From Tubulanus polymorphus (lineage: Eukaryota; Nemertea; Palaeonemertea; Tubulaniformes; Tubulanidae): 64,000 nt of DNA. The notes beneath the pieces are model-generated. The model had not been told where the DNA came from, searched no databases, and saw only the letters and a program-made list of their open reading frames with translations. Below are positions 1 through 11,990 of this stretch, one piece after another (the stretch's first letter is position 1; the number at the start of each line of letters is the position of its first letter). A program made the translations under genes and the position numbers. The stretch is taken from positions 8,922,275 to 8,986,274 of the forward strand of contig NC_134032.1 in the NCBI RefSeq assembly GCF_964204645.1, given 5' to 3'.

Positions 1-599
1 ACCGCACTGATAGTTTAGATATATGTATAAGATTGGGTATTTTCAATACTCATCGAAATGTGATGACATAAGGAAGGGACAGTTGCGGAGGGGATAGTCA
101 GTAGCTAATAACTGGACTGGGGTTTAGTTCCATGGCTCCATTTTCAAGTTCCTATGGTTGAATGACGATTTCGTCGGTCACTAACTACCCACATTGCTCA
201 TGAATATAACCACGCTATAAGATATCACGAATTGGTACTTTGAATTGCGCGTGCAACAAAGTCGATTGATATTTACTTCATAGAGACCATATTCTCTACT
301 GGTGGAAATAACGACCTTCGTCCTTAGGCTGAAAATGATTACGTCGTTTCTCCGCAGCGGCCGGGTCACTCATGTGATTGCGACAACAATTTTAATCAGT
401 TCATTTCTATAGCTGCCGGGTCTGTAATGCTTAGCCTGATTGATCTTAAAAAGTAATGTACGTGGTTGGCGGCCGGCGGGGTCAATTTTTAAGCTCAGCA
501 GTCGGGGAACAAATCATCATTTCATAGCTTTCAGCAGCGTTAAAGAGGTTACAAGAAAAACATATCCAACTAACGCGACTAAAATGTGGCTAGTTTTTC

Positions 600-762
600 C
601 GATTGCGCTTTTTGGAATACCTCTTTGCGGCGGTCGTCTGACGTGAAGGCTGCCAAAAATAAGTCGTATTTGACGGCTTATAAAGCGGCATTCAGCGGCG
701 AGGTTTTGAAATTAAGAAACCGTGACGCACGCGAACGCCTCGAAAGAGCACTTAATCCGTAA
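600..762 (+). CDS. Possible terminal exon of an unknown gene
   Basis: A reading frame on the plus strand is open from about 579 to a TAA at 760-762. Its last 40 or so codons give a hydrophilic, helix-like peptide rich in Lys, Arg, Ala and Glu (it ends ARERLERALNP). That composition looks more like a coding exon than the AT-rich surroundings. I do not recognise the protein. The true exon start is unknown: a possible acceptor AAG lies just before GCTGCC near 650, but its pyrimidine tract is poor. Upstream exons would be outside or unrecognised. A chance ORF is quite possible. Confidence 0.3.
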
Positions 763-767
763 ACCAG

Positions 768-795
768 ATTCCGGATTTCCCTCGCAATCCGGAAT
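768..795. other. Short perfect hairpin after the candidate stop codon
   Basis: ATTCCGGATT (768-777) and AATCCGGAAT (786-795) are perfect reverse complements around an 8 nt loop. It lies six bases after the TAA of the candidate exon. It does not match the histone 3' stem-loop. Confidence 0.45.
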
Positions 796-2055
796 TTCTA
801 TTTTTGAAACCGAATCACTAAGAAATCTGCTATATATACAGTCGGTTACCGTTTAGAACTTCCTTTATTTATTACGCAGGAGGTGAATTGACATGCCAAC
901 GGTATGAAAAGAAATCCAACTACTATGTTTTTAGATTTTATTACCGGTAGTACAATTTTTTACGTTTTAAACAATTCTATACTATACCTTTTTATGTATT
1001 ATTATTCGATACTATGACATCTATTATATCCTTATAGATATTGGAATGATTATCATAATCTTGTTACTATTACATCGATGAGAATTTTGTAATTTTCAAA
1101 GTATTTTTGAATAAATGATTTAAAGTTTATTTTATACGAAAAAAGTCCTGAAGTTTTGAGATGAAATATTGATAATTCGAGGGCCACCCTCTTTCAAGTT
1201 CACTGATGATTGTCCGGGATTTAGTAGCAGCCCTTTTACTGTGACACATGGGGAATTATGGACCGCAGCCATATATTTTGTACGGGTCTTTGGGGGTAAG
1301 TTGATAATGTTTTCATCAATTTACGCAGTCATCTGTCTAGAAATGCTACCAGTATGATTATTTGATGATGGCATATCGAAATATTGACGTAGGAAGCCTA
1401 TTTCCTAAAAGGGCCCCGAGGGATTTATGTTTTTCGCAATTTTTTTTTTTTAAACACACTTCTGTTCCCATCCATTTTAGAATGCCCGTTACAAATATAT
1501 TCTTTTCTTCTGTTATCTTTTTGATATTTTACCTTCTCTCTCTAATTCTTACTCCATTGATTGATAAAAAGAATTATGACTGGTAATGTAACAAGCGGAA
1601 AATGCCCGGGGAATTGTCGTTAATACCAAATAGATGGTTTTCAGCCACGGCCTTGTTTTCTTTGTTTATAATCATATCTATATCAGTATTCCCTTTTCCT
1701 TTGTATGGTACTCGTTAGGGAAGAGAAGAAAGATAAGACTGTAATATCCCCTCGATCGAAGATCACTGGAAATAATCTGAGCGTTTTGTCTGAGTAAATG
1801 TGATTATTAGTATGCTGGCAGAGCCGGAGATTAGTTTATTTGATGTTGCCTTATCGCTTATCGATGCACGCAGTACAGACGCTTAGACCTAGGCTCACTT
1901 AGGGGTTTTCACTGCTAGACGCTCATGTCTGGAGGTTTATCTAATACACTAAAGATCCTTTATTATATCACCGATGACCAGTGACACCATCCAAAAATCC
2001 CACTGCCCGATATTCACTGGGACAGGCAACCACCATATTCCAAAGTTACGGATTG
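796..2055. other. AT-rich stretch, nothing recognised
   Basis: Only short ORFs are present. I see no splice-flanked open frame, RNA gene or repeat boundary here. Confidence 0.5.
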
Positions 2056-2160
2056 GTTAATTTCGAATGGCTTCGCAGGGGCGGGTCCATCCGCCCTCGG
2101 CATGGATTCGAACCTGATGGTATCGTTACACGAAACCCTGCCACACTAGACTGAGTGCGC
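2056..2160 (-). repeat. tRNA-derived SINE, copy 1 (diverged)
   Basis: Read on the minus strand, it carries a tRNA-like B box (GGTTCGAATCC) preceded by CCATCA and followed by a G-rich tail ending in GGATGG. Four other copies of this family occur in the window (about 2279, 25480, 25752 and 32220). The A box is decayed. Confidence 0.65.
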
Positions 2161-2278
2161 TGCTTCGATTATGTCATTTTTAGCCGAACAAATATTCCGT
2201 TTTTTTCCTATCCGTTTATAGTTCTTCCGTGAAATTTTCATCGGCGGTGATACAAAACGAGCAAGTTTCAATCCGATT

Positions 2279-2354
2279 GGTGCCGCAAGTTTTCGTGCCG
2301 TGGATGAGTGTAGCGAAGCCGTCAGGTTAGAATCCCTCCCGGGGGAGGATGGGA
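2279..2354 (+). repeat. tRNA-derived SINE, copy 2
   Basis: A head of the form GTGCCGTGGATGAGTGTAGC resembles a Pol III A box. About 20 bases on is a mutated B box (GGTTAGAATCC), then GGGGGAGGATGG as in the other copies. It lies 120 bp from an oppositely oriented copy of the same family. Confidence 0.65.
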
Positions 2355-3330
2355 AGGGTCAAAAATTTGAACTTGAAGATTGCCGCACATGCAGCACGCG
2401 CGATAGTCGTTATTCAAGTGCCCTCGGAAAAAATATTCACGAAATAGAACCCGCTGTACACAAGTGGTTGAAAAAAATTCATCAAGTAAATTTTCATTCG
2501 ATACGATCAGTTTACAAGCTGCCTTGTTGACATTTCTCTTCCATGTTCCTCGAGCGACGGGAACATTCATTAATATAACGCGAAATTTCAAAATTTTGAA
2601 AATATTCATACTTCGAGCTTCGTCCCTCGCAGGGTGTGGATTGTGGCCCTTTTTAAAGTTCATTCCTTTTTTGCGAATTTTGTTCCCGCAATAACACGCA
2701 CCCTCGGGATGGCAAGGCGTGCCATTGCGGGGACAAAATTCGCGCAAGTGTCAGGTTGGCTCAACAATGAACTGTCGATACATGTCGACTACCCATTGGT
2801 TAACTGAACCAACTTTTGAGCAAAAAAATTGACCCCTTGCAATATTATCATTCTTATCGTAAAATATTTGCGGATACCGATGTAAATCGTCGAAAATCTA
2901 CTCCGCTGACATGTAGCTAGCAGCACTGCAGTATGGGTGATTCATTCCGGTTTGAACTATGTTGTAAATAGAGATCAACAGATGTAAAGTCACGCAACAC
3001 TGACATATTGAATCAATTAAGGTGGAAATCGATAGTCGAATTGGAACAGACTGCATAATCAACGGATCGTAAATTAGAGAGCTGTGGCACGCTCGCCAAC
3101 TGAATCCGACCTCTTCACGCTCCATTTATAGGCTGGCGTTAAAAAGTATTAGCGCTACTCAGTTCAATATCGTTTTCTGTGTGTAAAGTAATTTTCTGAA
3201 TGGATATTTGCGTATAAATACATAATAAAATGACTGCAATGAAAACCCGCTTTTTACAGATTGAAAGTATTGAAAACTGAAAACCGATAATTTATGGCTT
3301 CTGATTAAAAACTTCCTCAATCAGCCTGTT
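2355..3330. other. No gene recognised; one strong hairpin
   Basis: Open frames exist on both strands in 2320-2750 but overlap the SINE and a hairpin at 2673-2743, so I do not call them genes. The hairpin has a 20 bp stem (2673-2692 against 2724-2743, one G.U-type mismatch) and a 31 nt loop. The rest shows no signal. Confidence 0.5.
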
Positions 3331-3735
3331 CAATGGTGGCTGATAAGGGCCATAGCGTAAAATTTCTGGTATGTAAATGAGGGCGCCAGAACGCCAAAAC
3401 GAAAAAAAAACGTCCAATTTTCTCTAAAAGTTCGTTTTGGCGCGCCAAAACAAAGAAAATTCCGTTTTGGCGGGGGCGCCAAAACGGAATTTTCATTTTG
3501 GCGCCCCCGCTTACTGTGGTTGAATGTTTGTTTTGGCGGGGGCGCCAAAACAGAAATAACCGCGCCAAAACGAATTTTTCTCCGTTTTGGCGCGCCAAAA
3601 CTTTTAGAGAAATTTCGACGTTTTTCGTTGTTTTGTTGGGGGCGCCAAAACGAAAGTTCGTTTTGGCGGGGGCGCCCAAACGGAATTTTCTTCGTTTTGG
3701 CGCGCCAAAACGAACTTTTAGAGAAAATTGGACGA
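3331..3735. mobile_element. Foldback element packed with short GGCGCC-centred palindromes
   Basis: The left edge, 3332-3352, carries the motif GGTGGCTGATAAGGGCCAT, also found at both ends of the element at 27473-28491 and near 29700. Inside, the word CGTTTTGGCG and its complement CGCCAAAACG recur about a dozen times in alternating orientation, joined by CGCC or GGGGG cores. An inverted repeat of about 75 bp encloses the array: CGTCCAATTTTCTC at 3409 faces its complement ending at 3734. No matching right-hand GGTGGCTGATAAGGG end is seen here, so this copy may be truncated. No coding capacity is credible; open frames on both strands follow from the palindromes. Confidence 0.75.
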
Positions 3736-3770
3736 AAATTCTCGTTTGACCTAATCATTCATTGATTCGA

Positions 3771-3803
3771 CGTTTCGACTATAACCTAATAGTCATCTTC
3801 AGG
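3771..3803 (-). other. Dispersed CTGANGATG...GAAAC stem-loop, copy 1
   Basis: On the minus strand CTGAAGAT is followed by GACTAT, a short loop, ATAGTC and GAAACG. The same plan recurs at 6110-6145, 12924-12954 and 61288-61318. It resembles a hammerhead ribozyme core (CUGANGA, stem II, GAAA) with one extra base before stem II. Activity is not established. Confidence 0.4.
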
Positions 3804-4610
3804 AATACATACGTACTCGAACCGCGTGCTCAATGAAACTAATTCGTACAGGCGGTATATAAAGTAAATTCAACTACAAGATGAAATGAAATGAGTAATG
3901 GGTAATGAGTAATGCATAGAGTTCAGATTTAGCTGGTTGCTGTGTGTTCGACGATGAATCTAAACCTTGAATTCTAAATTTCGAATTCTATATTTAGTGT
4001 TGTCTGAGTGATATTAATCAACATTTGAAATGAGTTAGGGCTAAGTGGGGTTAGATTTATTGATATAGATTTGGGCACACACATTCATTACGCATATATA
4101 TATGAATACGGTTAATATAGCCAATGTGATGCGCGTACGCTTAACACTGCTCGTCTGTTGAGCGCACTTGTAATTTTTGACCGATGGCGCTGCTGGACTC
4201 AATTCTGCGCTTACTGCACAGCACATGTTTTTCTTCCGCTGACGGGCGAACGGCTTTATGACGGCTTAACGGCGCATGTCCGGACGTTATTCGGTCGGGT
4301 GCATTTCTGCATTGGACCAAGCAATAAAGATATCTACACCGAAGCAGCTGATACATATGGTTACAACTGGACACAGCGCCAGGTCGCGCCGTGATTTTAT
4401 TTGCGGATTTCTTGATCCGGAAAACGTGCAAAACAATACTTCTTGCAACTAGAATATCTCAATTCTTAGTTATCTAAATTGACGATGAGGTTGGCGATTT
4501 GATAATATTGTTATACGTTGCTCTACGCGATTTATTGACAAAATGCTCAAACATCTCGCGCAATATCAATTAAGTCATCCATATTTCTATGATTTGTATT
4601 GCGATTCTAT
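3804..4610. other. No gene recognised
   Basis: Short overlapping frames on both strands around 4040-4430 have no splice context or recognisable motif. Confidence 0.45.
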
Positions 4611-4611
4611 C

Positions 4612-4684
4612 GTTGACGATAATAATAATAATAATGATAATAATGATAATAATAATAATGATAATGATAATAATAATAACAATG

Positions 4685-4718
<34 letters not shown>

Positions 4719-4740
4719 TAGTGATAATAACAATAATATT
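4612..4740. repeat. AAT/GAT-rich microsatellite
   Basis: An imperfect run of AAT with interspersed GAT and AAC triplets. The Asn/Asp-rich peptides it encodes are artefacts of the repeat. Confidence 0.9.
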
Positions 4741-6365
4741 GTGGTATCACTTATTTAGCGTTAAATCCAGTGAAGTTGCTCAGGGGGCACTTTACATTTG
4801 CATCAGTCATCTCTCCATAGGGTTAAGTAACACCGAGCAGCAAACAAGCGGTCAGAAGTCATATATCAGCCCAGGTGCCCAATTACTCGCAAGGTGGACA
4901 CCACGTAAATGTACTGCCACGACCCGCGACCCGGCTTCCCCTAACCGAACTCTCTAACCAATCTCCCACACCACTCCTAGAAATAAAGAGCTTCCGATTT
5001 TGAGGCGCCTACGCGAAAGGTAAAATGCACCACGTGTCAGGTTGGTGAATATCGAGTACGCACGATTAGCTCTGAATTGGGATTGATTGGAAAAGTATCG
5101 CTTTATATTGATACTTATCGGTTGATTTAGGTTCCTGGTGGGGGTATTTATGGCAATCTAAGATGTCACACGAAGGGGAAGAATATTTTTGGAATACGGT
5201 TCTCTTATGGCATGCAAGCGAGCTGTGAGGGTGACATAGAAGAACGGATTTTGGTAGTCATCTGGAAGTGTCTAGCGGGCAGATTCGATGACGTCATACG
5301 GGTATTCATGAAGTGGCACCGGAATAAATGTCAAAGGGGCCTGTAACGTATACAAATATAGCCGTGTTTTCTGGCAGGTTTTATGGGATAATGTGGTGTT
5401 GAGGTCGTTTGGGGATTTTAGAGTATAATAAACGCAACTAATATAGTTTAATGTAGTAGGTTTACGACGCTCGTAATACTACTCTCTGGTGTGAGTATCA
5501 GGTGTTCCGTGATTATATAGCTGATTATCAACTCAAAAGTTACCGATGCTATGTAATTCGATTCAAAATGTGATACTCGCTGACGCCTCATTTATGTGAC
5601 GACGCCTGTAGTTTCAGCACGGATTCATTAATCTTAATGCCGCATTATCATATCTAATAACAAAACAGTGAGATAAACCTTGCAGTTAGGAATAGAGAAT
5701 ACAGGTTTCTACGATTGACATCATAGATTTAAATGAAATAATGTATCAACTCGGAAATTTTTATTCCAACGTTTTGGTAAAAATATCAGTTATCCCTGTT
5801 CATCCCCGCTTGGCAGTGTTCCGATATCGCTCCCGAACTTGCCTTGGGAGGACCAATCAATCCTTTTACATATAAAGGACACCTAAGGTTTCCGATTGGC
5901 CGATTAGCCGCTATGTCATTTCTTATGGAACAATGCAAGACCGTTTTTTAAGCGGAGAGCTGGCTATGATTGGCTGGTAAGCTGGCCGAAATTGACCAAT
6001 CAGCGACCGTTTAACATACAGAATAGTATATCGAAAATCCCACAGTAATATAAGGGTAGATAAAGTCCGGAAAGTTTCCTTTGAGCTATGAATGTATTCA
6101 TTCATTCAACGTTTCGACTATACCTGATAGTCCTCTTCTTGAAGGTGAAAGTCGAAACATTGGATGAATAAGATTTTTAGCTGAAAGGAAATTTCTCGAA
6201 CTTAATCTTCCGTTATATGAGTGTGGATTTTCTTAATAGCGTTAGCGCTTCACCAAGGTTATGCACAGTTTCAGTGTAGTTTATTTACTCCACAAGTTAT
6301 GATAACATTGCACAGAGCACAAAAATTACACAGAAATAACAGCAAATTACAAAAATTATAATGAT
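4741..6365. other. No gene recognised; repeat fragments
   Basis: Around 5885-6005 there are several ATTGG/CCAAT words that also occur in other repeat-rich parts of the window. At 6110-6145 (minus) lies copy 2 of the CTGANGATG...GAAAC stem-loop. No exon-like frame was seen. Confidence 0.45.
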
Positions 6366-6451
6366 AGTATGAGTAATAATGATATTGATAGTAATATTGA
6401 TAATGATAATAATGAAAATAATATTAATAATAGTGATAACAATAATAAATA
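6366..6451. repeat. Imperfect AAT/GAT microsatellite
   Basis: Degenerate AAT, GAT and AGT triplets end directly at the left edge of the terminal-hairpin repeat at 6452. Confidence 0.75.
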
Positions 6452-6950
6452 TAGCTGTAAAGCAGCGATAACGGGTTTTCTGGATGCATGTGATCGAAAG
6501 GAAAAATTAATTACCAGGTATTCGATGGAAAAAATAAAATGAGATGATTTGGATATTATCGGAGCAATCCTCTTTTTGGTTGAATGGTCTGACCCCAGTA
6601 TAGTCCCCCGCGATTTGGAAATTCTTGGAGCCCTCCTTTATTTACTTACTAAATGACGTCACAAACTGTTATTTCGCCCGTGCTTGTTGTCTAACAATTC
6701 AATTCAATTCTTTATTTACAGTAACCTAATAAGTAATTTTAAGTTTCAAATGGGATGGAAAGTATATTCAGACAATCTGTTGGTTCAGAGAGACCGTTAT
6801 TACAGTATAAATTTATTCATTTCGTTTCGAAGCTGTCAGTTGCCGAATCTGAATGAAGATGAATTTTATTTGACGAAATCGGCGGAAAATATATAATAAT
6901 AATAATCAACAGAATTTCAAGAGGGTTTTCGACGAAAGTCAGAAAACCCT
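6452..6950 (+). mobile_element. Terminal-hairpin repeat family H, copy 1 (Helitron-like 3' end)
   Basis: It starts TAGCTGTAAAGCAGCGATAA, then GGGTTTTCTG, and ends with the hairpin AGGGTTTTC-GAC-GAAA-GTC-AGAAAACCCT (6922-6950) followed by AAT. A nearly identical copy lies inverted at 14891-15390, and a longer diverged copy at 7873-8544. A hairpin running into CTAA|T resembles a Helitron 3' terminus, although Helitrons normally have some spacing between hairpin and CTRR. The interior is non-coding, so the element would be non-autonomous. The matching TIR-like GGGTTTTCTG/CAGAAAACCC ends allow a foldback DNA transposon instead. Confidence 0.65.
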
Positions 6951-7349
6951 AATAATCATCATGATAATTGTAATGACTATTATAATGCAAATGAAGATAA
7001 AGGTACAGCGCAATTGTAGTATCGAAATCTGATGATAATACACTATATTAAGTAAACGATTTTATACCTATTTTGATGAATATCGCCAGATTGAGCAAAG
7101 TTTTACCTCTCAAACAGAAAAGGTTATGTAGGGTATTTTCATTGGGATGTAACTAGGTAGTAGTAACTAGGTGTAAATTTGCTTCTCAGGCTTTGAAAAA
7201 AGGACATACTAAAAGAAAATGGAATTCGTCTCCAGTTGCTGCCAAATTTCATTTCTAACAAATTCTATGGTTTCGCTCAATCTAACGATATCTACTGATT
7301 TCAATAGGAAACTTATGGTTTGAGCGAGCATCTGAATCGACACAAGGCT

Positions 7350-7665
7350 AAACAAGGCTGAATCGACACATATTTGATAATAATACAGGAGACAGAGTTT
7401 CACATTGTCTTGCCCCTAAATAGCTATCGAAAGAATCTGACATTTCATTATCAGAAAAAAACACATGATTTGATACCTTGATACATATTATGTATAACGT
7501 TAAGTACTTTGCCAGTGACGCAACAGTTAATAAGTTTGTGCCACAAAGCCCTTGTCCAAATAGAGTCGAAGGCTTTTTTATAATCTATAAAGGTACAATA
7601 GAGTTTTTGATTGTTGTTTAGGAAGGTGTCGACTAGAGCCTTGAGGGTACCGGCAAAAGATAGTC
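7350..7665 (-). pseudogene. Decayed LINE reverse transcriptase fragment
   Basis: Translating the minus strand gives TLKALVDTFLNNNQ, then LYCTFIDYKKAFDSIWTRAL, then an intact stretch to SDSFDSYLGARQCETLSPVL, ending at a TAG (complement of 7348-7350). The FIDYKKAFDS block is the first RT aspartate motif. ARQCETLSP corresponds to the usual VRQGE-LSP motif with the Gly replaced by Cys. The catalytic YADD/FADD block is missing, and a small duplication (GAATCGACACA) interrupts the end. This is a dead fragment of a LINE unlike the one at 32.5-36.2 kb, whose equivalent block reads FLDLSKAFDTV. Confidence 0.8.
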
Positions 7666-7872
7666 ATTTTCTTAGCACTCGGTATTGTAGTTCCATAAAA
7701 CATTGCATTTCGATAATCTTATGTAACATGATACTAAACACGCCCTCGCATAGCCCAAAAACTGCGAAACGCTGACACTCATGGAAAAATGAAAAAAATG
7801 TTCGGAAAGCACTCACAAACAGCTGAACAAAAACCAATCAAGTTCGAATTTAAGCTAATCTTGAAAGAAAAA

Positions 7873-8544
7873 TGCAGCTGCAAAGCAGCCATAACGGGTT
7901 TTCTGACTTGTTAATTCAAATATCGTTCTTAGATTTGGTCGAAATCCATCTTAAATCAGAATAAAGACGATGTTTTTTCACTGTTACGTGGGTGGGTTTA
8001 AATGACGTATCCAGATCGACATTGCAGGTCGGTTACACGTTATTTCATTTTCTTGTCGGGTAGAGTTTGCAGGACCTATTTTAGTCGGTACCGGCATTTT
8101 CGTGGCGCCACTCAAATAATTCTAATCTTCGTTTTCAGAATTCTCTCACTTTGTTGAACGCGTTCAGTAGCCGTTAGTAAACGGAGCTGATTTCCCTGAT
8201 TTGGTTATTCTCGGAGCAATCCTCTTCTTGACCTGCACATAGACCATTCTCAAGGTCGTCGGGTAATATTAGGAATTTAAGGATTAGAAATTAATCCATT
8301 ATCTAGTAAGGTCTCTGCATATTCGTCGTGAGATTAATTCGACGAATGCATTTAAAAAAAAATCTTATCCCACGCTTCTAGAGTGCTATGAATATCACTA
8401 CATTGATTAGAGCGCCTATTGCTGATTAGTAGTCGAATCTGAGAGAAGATACATTTTATGAAATTTTTCTGGCTGGAAAGGGGAAAAGAAATAGTAATCA
8501 GCAGAATTACAAGAGGATTTTCGACGAGATTCAGAAAACCCTAA
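7873..8544 (+). mobile_element. Terminal-hairpin repeat family H, copy 3 (longer, diverged)
   Basis: It begins TGCAGCTGCAAAGCAGCCAT, then AACGGGTTTTCTG, and ends AGGATTTTCGACGAGATTCA followed by GAAAACCCTAA. Both ends match copies 1 and 2, but the interior is about 170 bp longer and only parts align, including the GGAGCAATCCTCTT segment near 8213. No coding potential was seen. Confidence 0.55.
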
Positions 8545-9492
8545 AAATAGATTTAAAAGGGTACTGAAAGAGTGGCCGTTTCGCATGACATTCAATGTCG
8601 ATTCGCGTTGATTGAATAAAAGTCCGAGAAATGTTGGCATTTAGAACGCTCACGTTGGGCTGAACAAATTATTCTTTTTTTCGGTGTTGATTTCGATGAT
8701 TGATTACATTTCAAATCTGATTGCTTAAAAAAACGATTGCATAATTTCAATATCAACGCAGCGTGTATGCCAGACTAAGACTAGATTACTTCGATTTTGG
8801 CGCGGATCCAGATACGTAAATAAAGTGGATTCAAGCTGGGAAAGCGAAAGCAAATAATTCACACATTCGTAGAGAAACGACACGAATTCCAAAGTTGATG
8901 AAGTTCAGGTTCATCAAACTCAAAACACAGTAAATCTTGCGCGAGGCAAATTCATGGTCTTCTCAGTCTAAGAAGCTTACGCGATTAGCCTCCATTTCAA
9001 AATTCCTCCATTCATCCACTCAGACCAAACGATTGATTCTTTATTGCATCGTAGAACAAGAGACCATGAGGACTTTGTTTTTCCGCGAGATAGCGCACCT
9101 AATTGGTAAACGTTCGACAGCGAAATTTCGTTAATTTTCAATTAGGCCCCAATTGAAGATTTACATTTCTAGCCCCCTGAAGACAATCGTCGAGCCAATG
9201 ACCATTCTTGATAAACTCGGATCGATCGTTTGGTTCATCATACATGAATTTGAGATCTCGTTAAAACAAATCCAGGATCGACGATGTACTTACAGACTTG
9301 ACCGCACTTGATGTCACTTGCCACGTCACTTGCCACGACGGATCCTTTATTACCGCGATGATTGATATCTTACTGCACACAGGCAACAGTTTTGGGATCG
9401 TCAATTGCTTCAAGTGGAATAACGTAAGCCCATAATGATGAATCCTCACTTTTTCTTATAGCCAGGCATAACAAGAAAGCTAACTTGGGAGT
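8545..9492. other. No gene recognised
   Basis: No exon-like open frame, RNA gene or clear repeat edge was found. Confidence 0.45.
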
Positions 9493-9880
9493 TTATTGAC
9501 GCCTTGAAAAACTGAACGCATAAATGGCGTAATGTTGAGAATGAAAAATATGATGTAAATCATTTAATATCAAGGATCAATAAAGTTGATTTGGATTTGA
9601 ATATATCGATAATTGAATTGAATTGACCGCCAACCAGTCCACCCCCGATACATTGATGACGTAGTTCACAGCCTCCCAAATGATTATCAAAATTTATTAA
9701 AAATACTAAGAGTAATGGAATGCATTTACTCAATTGATAACTGCCACAATTCACGATGTTATTATTATTCTTAAATGCCAATATTGATGACGTAGTGCAC
9801 ATTGACTCACACTCATTATACAACGCACAATTTCAATGCATTACTTGGAGTAAACATTTTAACTTTTTTAATGGCGTCAA
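9493..9880 (-). mobile_element. MITE with TTGACGCC termini, copy A
   Basis: The left end is TTATTGACGCCTTGAAAAAC; the right end is its approximate complement TTTTTAATGGCGTCAA. The interior shares GAGTCAATGTGCACTACGTC and the CAATAAATTTTGATAAT region with copy B at 16874-17290, in opposite orientation. There is no ORF of note, so it is non-autonomous. Confidence 0.65.
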
Positions 9881-11429
9881 AAAATCTACTTCTTGCTATC
9901 GGTGCAGATAAAACTACATAAATTACTATACGGTGTCTAATCTAGGTTGAATTACGCGCACATTACCCGTATAATGTGTGACGTAGATGATAATAATAAT
10001 ACACGATGTCGTCATACGATCAAAACCCGCTTTCCACAATCGAGTGACATAAAAACAAAATTAAGCAAAAACTTAATTCGAAATTTGAGAAGTACGCAAC
10101 GTTTTGAATTCTCGCGAGGGACCGGATCGCTGGACGAAATCGTTTTTTATAGTTAATATGTAGAAAATGGGTTTCAATGTACTTCCTTCAGCACGTCAGT
10201 TTGCGACTAAATCTGCATGTCTATTGGGTTAGATTCCTATATTCTATATGATACCTGCAATAGAAATGAGATTGCCTTCGATGTGCGCCGAACTTTCTTG
10301 GCAGAAGGATTGCGTCGCCACGATGAAATGCATTGATGAGATTATTATAAATGAAATTGCCACCGAGTGCGGATTAACCCTCAACTTCAGCAGCATCCGA
10401 TCGCAAAGTCCTGATTTCAGGTCAAAATGAAAATAGTCAGATTGCTCGTTATCTTTTTCTTATTCTTAAAATCGGGAATGACGCTGTTATCTATTTGATG
10501 GGGATAGATTTCATTGGATTTTTTTACTATTTCGTGTCCGAAGTTTTTTCACCATTTGGGATCGAAGCAGGGGGCGATTGCTCATTATAACTACGATAAG
10601 GAAATGTTCAGTAACCGGGCGCCATTTGAGGCGGTGTCCCGCGGGTCCAGTAATATTTTTGGACAGATTTTAACGTTGTGTTGTAAAAGTAAAACCTTTA
10701 GCGCGATTTATTGTCGTACATTTCCTTATTGACACAAAATCTAAGTTGTATATCGTTAGAAAAGTGACGATTTATATTTTCCGTTGACAATGATGTTTAA
10801 TACATACACGTAATATTGCCTTTATAATCCATTTTAGTAGCACGTTATCAGCCATATGGTTCGACTTAGTTACCGCTAAACGGTTTTGACTTTTCAATTG
10901 AAAGGGAGACAGTAAATGTGGATATGAATATGCGAGGAAAAAATGAATTATGCAGTGTTGTGTGTCTGGATCACGTCGGCACGTAACAGATGCGAGGCGA
11001 ATGGAGTACATACTAATCAACCTGATTTGAACAGACATGTGAATAGATTGTTAGCAGACCCCACTCTCTTCAAAGTGCGAATTTAGAGTGATCAACTGGA
11101 CATTTTTGTTTTCAGGAGGAGCCCTGCGGCCTGTTTTTTGTTTGTAAGATTACGTTTTCGTAACTTGGCCCAAAGGCTGCTACAACAGTGGCAAATTATT
11201 ACTAGCCATTGATATATAGAATGCATCTTAACAATAATTTATAGGCAGTACTGTTCCGTAAGACGAGTGCTCAGGACACATGACCTGATCAATCAAAGTC
11301 CTGTGTGCTGGTCATATGGTCAGTACTGATATTAATGATAATATGTCTAGCCTTCTGGCTATTGTTTTAACTTTTCTGATGACGTGGTCCTCATGGGTAT
11401 AAAACCCAGAGATTCACGTCGCTCTCTCT
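9881..11429. other. No gene recognised
   Basis: Short frames at 10248-10430 and 10514-10732 have no supporting splice sites or motifs. A TATA-like GGGTATAAAACCC lies at 11396-11408, just before a CT repeat, and could be a retroelement promoter; no partner LTR was found. Confidence 0.4.
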
Positions 11430-11617
11430 CTCTCTTTCTATAATAATATTAATAATTTATTTTCGTAAATCGGTTACGAGGTATCCAGTGCAAGCCAACA
11501 GGCTGTACATAAAATTAAGGCGCTGGAACCTTGTGCAGAGTGCAGGGGAATGTGCAGTGATACTTATAAATAATGCTATAAATAATCCTAATGCTAACAA
11601 TAATAATTATGCTAATC

Positions 11618-11672
<55 letters not shown>

Positions 11673-11704
11673 CTAACAATAATAGTACATGTAATGCTAA
11701 TCAA

Positions 11705-11739
<35 letters not shown>

Positions 11740-11869
11740 CAAATTCTGATAATGATGACAACAATAACTTATACAAATACAAATACAATGATAATCATAA
11801 TTACGGCAATATACTATAACCATTAATATTTCAGCAATTTAGGTAAAGATACTCATAATGATAATAATA

Positions 11870-11920
<51 letters not shown>

Positions 11921-11942
11921 GTAATAATAATAATAATGATTG

Positions 11943-11980
<38 letters not shown>

Positions 11981-11990
11981 TTGATTACAA
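11430..11990. repeat. (AAT)n microsatellite cluster
   Basis: Long AAT runs at about 11618-11670, 11705-11745 and 11860-11985 are separated by degenerate AT-rich sequence. The motif AATGATTGATTA is repeated near 11936 and 11976. Confidence 0.9.

Noticed and set aside
3385-3735. CRISPR-like array of short palindromic repeats
   Set aside because: Words alternate in orientation with irregular spacing and no constant-length spacers, the genome is eukaryotic, and an outer inverted repeat encloses them: a foldback element.
3317-3765. Overlapping long frames on both strands reading GAPKR/FWRPRQN-type peptides
   Set aside because: Direct translation of the GGCGCCAAAACG words in all frames, not a protein.
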